From assembly GCA_965228065.1 (NCBI GenBank), contig OZ245788.1, positions 5,270,001-5,334,000 on the forward strand: a stretch of 64,000 bases of DNA. The letters are read 5' to 3'. This document shows positions 60,079 to 64,000 of the stretch, one piece after another. The DNA comes from Sphingobium_A sp965228065 (GTDB lineage Bacteria; Pseudomonadota; Alphaproteobacteria; Sphingomonadales; Sphingomonadaceae). A program made the position numbers and the translations under genes. Numbering within the stretch: the stretch's first letter is position 1; each line of letters begins with the position of its first letter. Under the pieces are notes generated by a model. It made no database searches and was not told the DNA's origin. It saw only the letters and a program-made list of their open reading frames with translations.

Positions 60079-60203
60079 GGAAGCGTCAGTACGCCAGAAC
60101 GTCTAGGAAAAAGGCCATAAAAGACCGACTCTCAGCTGCCCCGCCGTTGGAGCCCGGCGCCATTAGCACCTCGTTCATTGCACAGCAACATTGCGTGTCC
60201 GCG

Positions 60204-60644
60204 TCAATCCCCTGCGGCAAGAGTCCGAATGGTAAACTGGGTCACCAGGCGGTGAACCCCCGGTAAAGCCGACAAAATTTCGCGATGAACGCGCTCATAA
60301 CTATCGTCGGCGCGAACGAGCACCTTGATCAGATAGTCGGATTCACCGCTCATCAGATGCGCTTCCCGCACCTGGGTGGTTCGCGCCAGCGCCGCTTCGA
60401 ACGCCATCATCGTCGCCTGTCGCTGGTCGACCAGCGTTACCGAGACGAACACGGTCGATGGATAACCCTGCGCCGCCGCAGACAGACGCGCCCGGTAGCC
60501 CAGAATCACGCCGCCATCCTCGAGTGCCTTGACCCGCCGGTGCGCCGCGGATGGCGACAGACCGACCCGCGCACCGAGCTGTTCGCTGGTCAGCGCCGAG
60601 TCGATGACGAGCTGGTCAAGAATTTTGCGATCGATCGCGTCCAT
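60204..60644 (-). CDS. Lrp/AsnC-family regulator, probably of ald
   Basis: 146 residues from the ATG at 60644; a TTG two codons earlier is in frame. HTH: MDAIDRKILDQLVIDSALTS then LGARVGLSPSAAHRRVKALE. The C-terminal RAM effector domain includes SGESDYLIKVLVRADDSYER. It is divergent from alanine dehydrogenase with 135 bp between, the classic arrangement in which an Lrp-type protein activates ald when alanine is present (family knowledge). Confidence 0.92.
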   Translation of the reverse strand: MDAIDRKILDQLVIDSALTSEQLGARVGLSPSAAHRRVKALEDGGVILGYRARLSAAAQGYPSTVFVSVTLVDQRQATMMAFEAALARTTQVREAHLMSGESDYLIKVLVRADDSYERVHREILSALPGVHRLVTQFTIRTLAAGD

Positions 60645-60779
60645 GGCCAATTGTTTTGCGCCATTTCGCCGATATGCGCAATATCATCCCGATCAGGACC
60701 ATATGCCAGCTACAATTTGCAAGCACTTCCCGGCCGATCGGGATTATCCTGCGGAAAATCCCCTATACAGGAGAGAGCG

Positions 60780-61877
60780 ATGCGCATCGGCGTTCCCAAG
60801 GAAATCAAGAACCACGAGTATCGCGTTGGCCTGACTCCGTCGTCGGTCGCCGAACTGACCGCGGCGGGCCATGACGTGGTCGTCGAATCGGGTGCGGGCG
60901 GCGGGATCGATTTCAACGACGCCGCTTATGTGGAGGCCGGCGCGACGATCGCCGGCACCGCCGCCGAGGTCTTTGCCCAGGCCGACATGATCGTGAAGGT
61001 GAAGGAACCGCAGCCCCAGGAAATTGCGCTTCTCGAACCCCGCCACCTGCTGTTCACCTATCTCCATCTGGCCGCGGACAAGCCGCAGGCCGAAGGGCTG
61101 ATGAAGTCGGGCGCGACCTGCATCGCTTATGAGACGGTCACCTCACCCAGCCGCGGCCTGCCATTGCTCAAGCCGATGTCCGAAGTCGCAGGCCGCATGT
61201 CCATCCAGGTCGGCGCGCATTATCTGGAGAAGGAACAGGGCGGACGCGGCGTCCTGCTTGGCGGCGTACCCGGCGTGGCGCCGGCGCGCGTCGCAATTCT
61301 CGGGGGCGGCGTTGCGGGCGTGAACGCCGCACAGATGGCGGTCGGCATGCGTGCCGATGTCACCATTTACGACATCAACAACGATCGCCTCGCCGAACTG
61401 GACATGTTCTTCTCCAGCCAGATCAAGACCGCCTATGCCAGCAAGGCCGCGATCGCGGCCGCAGTGAAGAACGCGCATCTCGTGATCGGCGCGGTGCTCG
61501 TCCCCGGCGCCGCGGCGCCCAAGCTGGTGACGCGCGACATGCTGAAGACGATGAAGCGCGGATCGGTGCTGGTCGACATCGCGATCGACCAGGGCGGCTG
61601 CTTCGAAACCAGCCATGCGACGACGCATGACGATCCGGTGTTCGAAGTCGATGGCGTCATCCATTATTGCGTCGCGAACATGCCCGGCGCCGTGGCGCGA
61701 ACCTCAGCCTTTGCGCTCAACAATGCGACGTTGCCCTTTGCGCTGCGGCTCGCCAATCTCGGCGCCGAGGCCGCAATGGCTGCAGATCCGCACCTCGCTG
61801 CAGGGCTCAACGTGTCGGATGGAAAGATCCGTCACAAGGCCGTCGCCGATGCGCTGGACCTGCCTTTCGAGGCCTGA
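60780..61877 (+). CDS. ald: Alanine dehydrogenase
   Basis: 365 residues from the ATG at 60780 preceded by AGGAGAGAG. The N-terminus MRIGVPKEIKNHEYRVGLTP, a LFTYLHLAADK segment with catalytic His, the NAD Rossmann stretch ILGGGVAGVNAAQMAVGM and TVYDIN-type segment (TIYDIN), and KMSRGSVLVDIAIDQGG-like KRGSVLVDIAIDQGG are all present. It interconverts L-alanine and pyruvate plus ammonia using NAD. Divergent Lrp-type regulator upstream. It could take L-alanine released by peptide catabolism elsewhere in the window. Confidence 0.96.
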   Translation: MRIGVPKEIKNHEYRVGLTPSSVAELTAAGHDVVVESGAGGGIDFNDAAYVEAGATIAGTAAEVFAQADMIVKVKEPQPQEIALLEPRHLLFTYLHLAADKPQAEGLMKSGATCIAYETVTSPSRGLPLLKPMSEVAGRMSIQVGAHYLEKEQGGRGVLLGGVPGVAPARVAILGGGVAGVNAAQMAVGMRADVTIYDINNDRLAELDMFFSSQIKTAYASKAAIAAAVKNAHLVIGAVLVPGAAAPKLVTRDMLKTMKRGSVLVDIAIDQGGCFETSHATTHDDPVFEVDGVIHYCVANMPGAVARTSAFALNNATLPFALRLANLGAEAAMAADPHLAAGLNVSDGKIRHKAVADALDLPFEA

Positions 61878-61886
61878 GCGACAGCT

Positions 61887-63047
61887 TCAGGCGATCGGCA
61901 TGGTGAAGACAAAGCGCGTCTCGACCTCGGTCGACGACGCCGTCAGCGTGCCGCCATGCGCCTTGGCGATTTCCGAGGCGATGTAGAGGCCGAGCCCCAA
62001 CCCGCGGCTCGCGCCTTCCTGTCCGCGCGAGAACGGCTGGAACAATTGTTTCATCGTCGTGGGCGGGATCGCTTCGCCTGCGTTGGCGACGCCGAATTCG
62101 AAGTGGCCGTCGCGTGCGAGCGCGGTCACCCGGACCGGCTCGCCAGGGGCCCCGTGAGTGAGCGCATTGGCGATCAGGTTGGAGAAAAGTTGCGACAGGC
62201 GGACAGAGTCGCAATCGAACGCAATCGGCAGGTCGATTTCCGTCAGGATGGACCGGTTCGTATCAGCAACGCGAAGTTCGGCGATCACCTGTTCCAGCAC
62301 CGATTGCAAAGGCTGACGATATTCGCGGTCCAGCGGCAACCCTCCCCCCAGGCGCCCGCGTGCAAGGTCGAGCATCGTCTCAACGAGATGCGACATCCGG
62401 CCGACACTCTGCCGCATCAGATCGACGATCCGCGCGCCTTTCTCGCCCAGCGGTTCGCGCCCGAGCATGCCCACCCCACCCTCGATCGCCGCAAGCGGAT
62501 TGCGGAGGTCGTGGCCGAGCACGGCAATGAAACGTTCGCGCAAAGCCGCGGTCTCGCGCTCTCCGACCAGATCGGCCTGGCTGGTCGCGACCTTGTCGAG
62601 CGCGTCGAGATGGAAAGCGATCAGCTCGGCGAAAAGCTTGAACATGCCCACGGTCTCGGGCGTATCGAGCACGGCCGGTCGTGGGTCGATGGCACACAAG
62701 GTGCCGAAGAAGCTGCCGTCAGCCCGGATGATCGGCATCGAAATATAGCTCTGAAAGCCATAGCGCGCCGGAGTGTGATGGTCGCGAAAACGCGCATCCT
62801 CTGCGACATGACCGATGATCACAGCCGTCCGCGACTCCCGGATCTCGTCGCAGATCGTCGTCTCGATCGGCAGCTCTCCGCCCGGCTTCAGGCCGAAATC
62901 GATATCGTCCCTGACGCGGCAGGCGATCCAGCGATCCTCGGTGACGCGCGCCACCGCGGCGAAGCCCATGCCGGTCGCGCGGCAGACCACATCGAGGATC
63001 ATGGGAACGGCGTCGATACGGCCGATCGCAGCTACGTCTGAGTCCAT
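61887..63047 (-). CDS. GAF-domain sensor histidine kinase
   Basis: 386 residues from the ATG at 63047; a TTG at 63065 is in frame. Residues ~15-165 form a GAF domain (ICDEIRESRTAVIIGHVAED, SYISMPIIRADGSFFGTLCA). HisKA has the phospho-acceptor His in FIAVLGHDLRNPLAAIEGG, and HATPase_c has the N box LIANALTHGAPG and G boxes in GLGLGLYIASEIAKAHGG. No membrane helices: a cytoplasmic sensor. No response regulator lies beside it, so its partner is elsewhere. Convergent with ald. Confidence 0.93.
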   Translation of the reverse strand: MDSDVAAIGRIDAVPMILDVVCRATGMGFAAVARVTEDRWIACRVRDDIDFGLKPGGELPIETTICDEIRESRTAVIIGHVAEDARFRDHHTPARYGFQSYISMPIIRADGSFFGTLCAIDPRPAVLDTPETVGMFKLFAELIAFHLDALDKVATSQADLVGERETAALRERFIAVLGHDLRNPLAAIEGGVGMLGREPLGEKGARIVDLMRQSVGRMSHLVETMLDLARGRLGGGLPLDREYRQPLQSVLEQVIAELRVADTNRSILTEIDLPIAFDCDSVRLSQLFSNLIANALTHGAPGEPVRVTALARDGHFEFGVANAGEAIPPTTMKQLFQPFSRGQEGASRGLGLGLYIASEIAKAHGGTLTASSTEVETRFVFTMPIA

Positions 63048-63079
63048 CCCGAAAAAATCCGCCAAGCAGTTGAAATAGC

Positions 63080-63769
63080 TTAGCTGGTGGAACGGCTTTC
63101 GTCACCCTTGGGCGTGGCAGGCGCCGCAGGAGCCGGCACCGGAGGCATCGACTTCCCCATCTGTGCTCTCAATTCAGTGAGCCGTGTTTCCAGATCGGCG
63201 CGCCAGGGCGCCTGGGCAGGCGTGCGCGCCAGAAGCGCGGTCCAGATCGCCTCCGCCCGGTCGAACTGCCCCGACTGCGCCAGCGCAAGCCCCATGAAGA
63301 ATGGTGGGCCCGGATGTTCGGGTGACAGATCCGCTGCCTTCTGGAACGAATATTGTGCAGCCGGCGTCATCATGCCTTCCGCGTGATTGACCAGGGCATT
63401 GCCCAACCCTACCCACATATCCGCGCTTTTGGGAAAGGCACGGATGCCGCCGAGCATAACGGTCACCGAATCGCGTGGAGACCCCAACCGACCGAACGTG
63501 TCGGCGGTATCGAGCCATTGCGCCTCGGTACCGAAACTGCCCATCATCGCCTTGCGCTGCTCGATCAGCTTCGGATCGATCTCCGCCGCCGCCGATTTGG
63601 CCGCAACCGGCGTGCCCGCCAGGCCGGGATTGCCCTGCCATGCATAGCCGGCCAGCCCGAGCAAAAGCCCCGCACCGATCAATTCCCAGGTCGGCCGCGG
63701 TACGCGACCGATCCGCCAGAGCCCGAGAAAGGCGGCCGCCGCCATCGCGACAACCATGATCCAGCCCAT
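63080..63769 (-). CDS. Cytochrome c maturation TPR protein (CcmI/CycH-like)
   Basis: 229 residues. Two N-terminal membrane helices (WIMVVAMAAAAFLGLW; ELIGAGLLLGLAGYAWQG), then TPR repeats (SVTVMLGGIRAFPKSADMWV, YSFQKAADLSPEHPGPPFFM, AEAIWTALLARTPAQAPWRA) and a Pro-rich tail. This is the layout of CcmI/CycH, which hands apocytochrome c to the haem lyase. Its ATG overlaps the ccmH stop (TGATG). Confidence 0.88.
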   Translation of the reverse strand: MGWIMVVAMAAAAFLGLWRIGRVPRPTWELIGAGLLLGLAGYAWQGNPGLAGTPVAAKSAAAEIDPKLIEQRKAMMGSFGTEAQWLDTADTFGRLGSPRDSVTVMLGGIRAFPKSADMWVGLGNALVNHAEGMMTPAAQYSFQKAADLSPEHPGPPFFMGLALAQSGQFDRAEAIWTALLARTPAQAPWRADLETRLTELRAQMGKSMPPVPAPAAPATPKGDESRSTS

Positions 63770-64000
63770 CAGCGTACCCTCCGGCGAAAACGGCCGCGCG
63801 CCAGCCAGACGCCGGCGCCGAGCAACAGCAAAGGCGCGATCCAGAGCAAAGCGGTGCGCCCCGACAGCGGCGGATCATAGCTGATCCATTCGCCATAGCG
63901 TTCGATCATCCAGGCACGGATCTGGTCGGGCGTCTCGCCGCGCTGGATCCGCTCGCGAACCATCGCGCGCATGTCGCCCGCAATCTCGGCGTCGCTGTCG
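63769..64000 (-). CDS. ccmH: Cytochrome c maturation protein CcmH, C-terminal part (gene runs off window)
   Basis: The frame is open to the window edge, giving the last 77 residues: DSDAEIAGDMRAMVRERIQR, QIRAWMIERYGEWISYDPP, then one membrane helix (ALLWIAPLLLLGAGVWLA) and an Arg-rich end. This is the CcmH/CycL fold after the CxxC motif, which would lie outside the window. It reduces apocytochrome c thiols for haem attachment. Coupled to the CcmI-like gene. Confidence 0.9.
   Translation of the reverse strand, partial: DSDAEIAGDMRAMVRERIQRGETPDQIRAWMIERYGEWISYDPPLSGRTALLWIAPLLLLGAGVWLARGRFRRRVR

Noticed and set aside
58417..60120. Long plus-strand open frame opposite kup
   Set aside because: Kup has intact family signatures. 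The opposite frame is Arg/His/Asp-rich shadow sequence without a ribosome site.
1..64000. Mobile elements, CRISPR arrays, prophage, rRNA
   Set aside because: I looked for transposase and integrase motifs, terminal repeats, regularly spaced repeats and rRNA signatures and saw none.

Overview
The window looks like chromosome of a high-GC alphaproteobacterium, most likely a sphingomonad. That is an inference from the GC-rich coding, three TonB-dependent receptors among exported hydrolases, many Tat-type signal peptides, the soxBDAG order, and ABC-permease/M1-peptidase fusions. I see no insertion sequence, integrase, phage gene, CRISPR array or rRNA. One tRNA-Met gene is present.

Layout. (1) 1-5460: the tail of a CocE/NonD-type hydrolase, then a minus-strand operon araC - small helical protein - MFS transporter - Tat-exported CocE/NonD hydrolase. 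(2) 5641-17773: a TetR regulator and a complete heterotetrameric sarcosine oxidase (soxB-D-A-G), then a LysR regulator divergent from a Rieske N-demethylase-like oxygenase, a TonB-dependent receptor, purU and folD. This is an N-methyl amino acid and C1 block. (3) 18315-27853: two exported M19 dipeptidase-like proteins, an exported M20-like protein, and a TetR-ABC ATPase-ABC permease/M1 peptidase module. (4) 28090-30162: an exported protein of unknown function and an amino-acid permease. (5) 30330-43615, all minus strand: a second ABC ATPase plus permease/M1 peptidase module, two TonB receptors, a CPBP membrane protease, a PQQ/cytochrome c dehydrogenase and a GlcG-like protein. (6) 44040-53333: a four-gene operon (third M19-like protein, DUF885, cog1228 amidohydrolase, alanine racemase-like), a LysR regulator, and an SHMT-like/PhyH dioxygenase pair. 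(7) 53813-64000: housekeeping-like genes including yjbQ, Sel1-repeat protein, tRNA-Met, LigT-like, kup, lrp/ald, a histidine kinase and cytochrome c maturation genes.

How it may work together (inference). Receptors bring oligopeptide- or amino-acid-derived compounds across the outer membrane. Exported hydrolases process them, and permeases import the products. Rieske oxygenase and sarcosine oxidase remove N-methyl groups, and PurU/FolD handle the one-carbon units. Two observations tie parts of the window together: a 16-bp near-identical palindrome in front of both the araC/tetR pair and soxB, and a 15-bp motif found in three intergenic regions beside peptidase-like and dioxygenase genes.

The most unusual feature is that several exported 'peptidases' (three M19, one M20) and the racemase-like enzyme have lost canonical metal-binding or catalytic residues, while the M1 and DUF885 enzymes keep theirs. 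The locus therefore may not do simple dipeptide hydrolysis.
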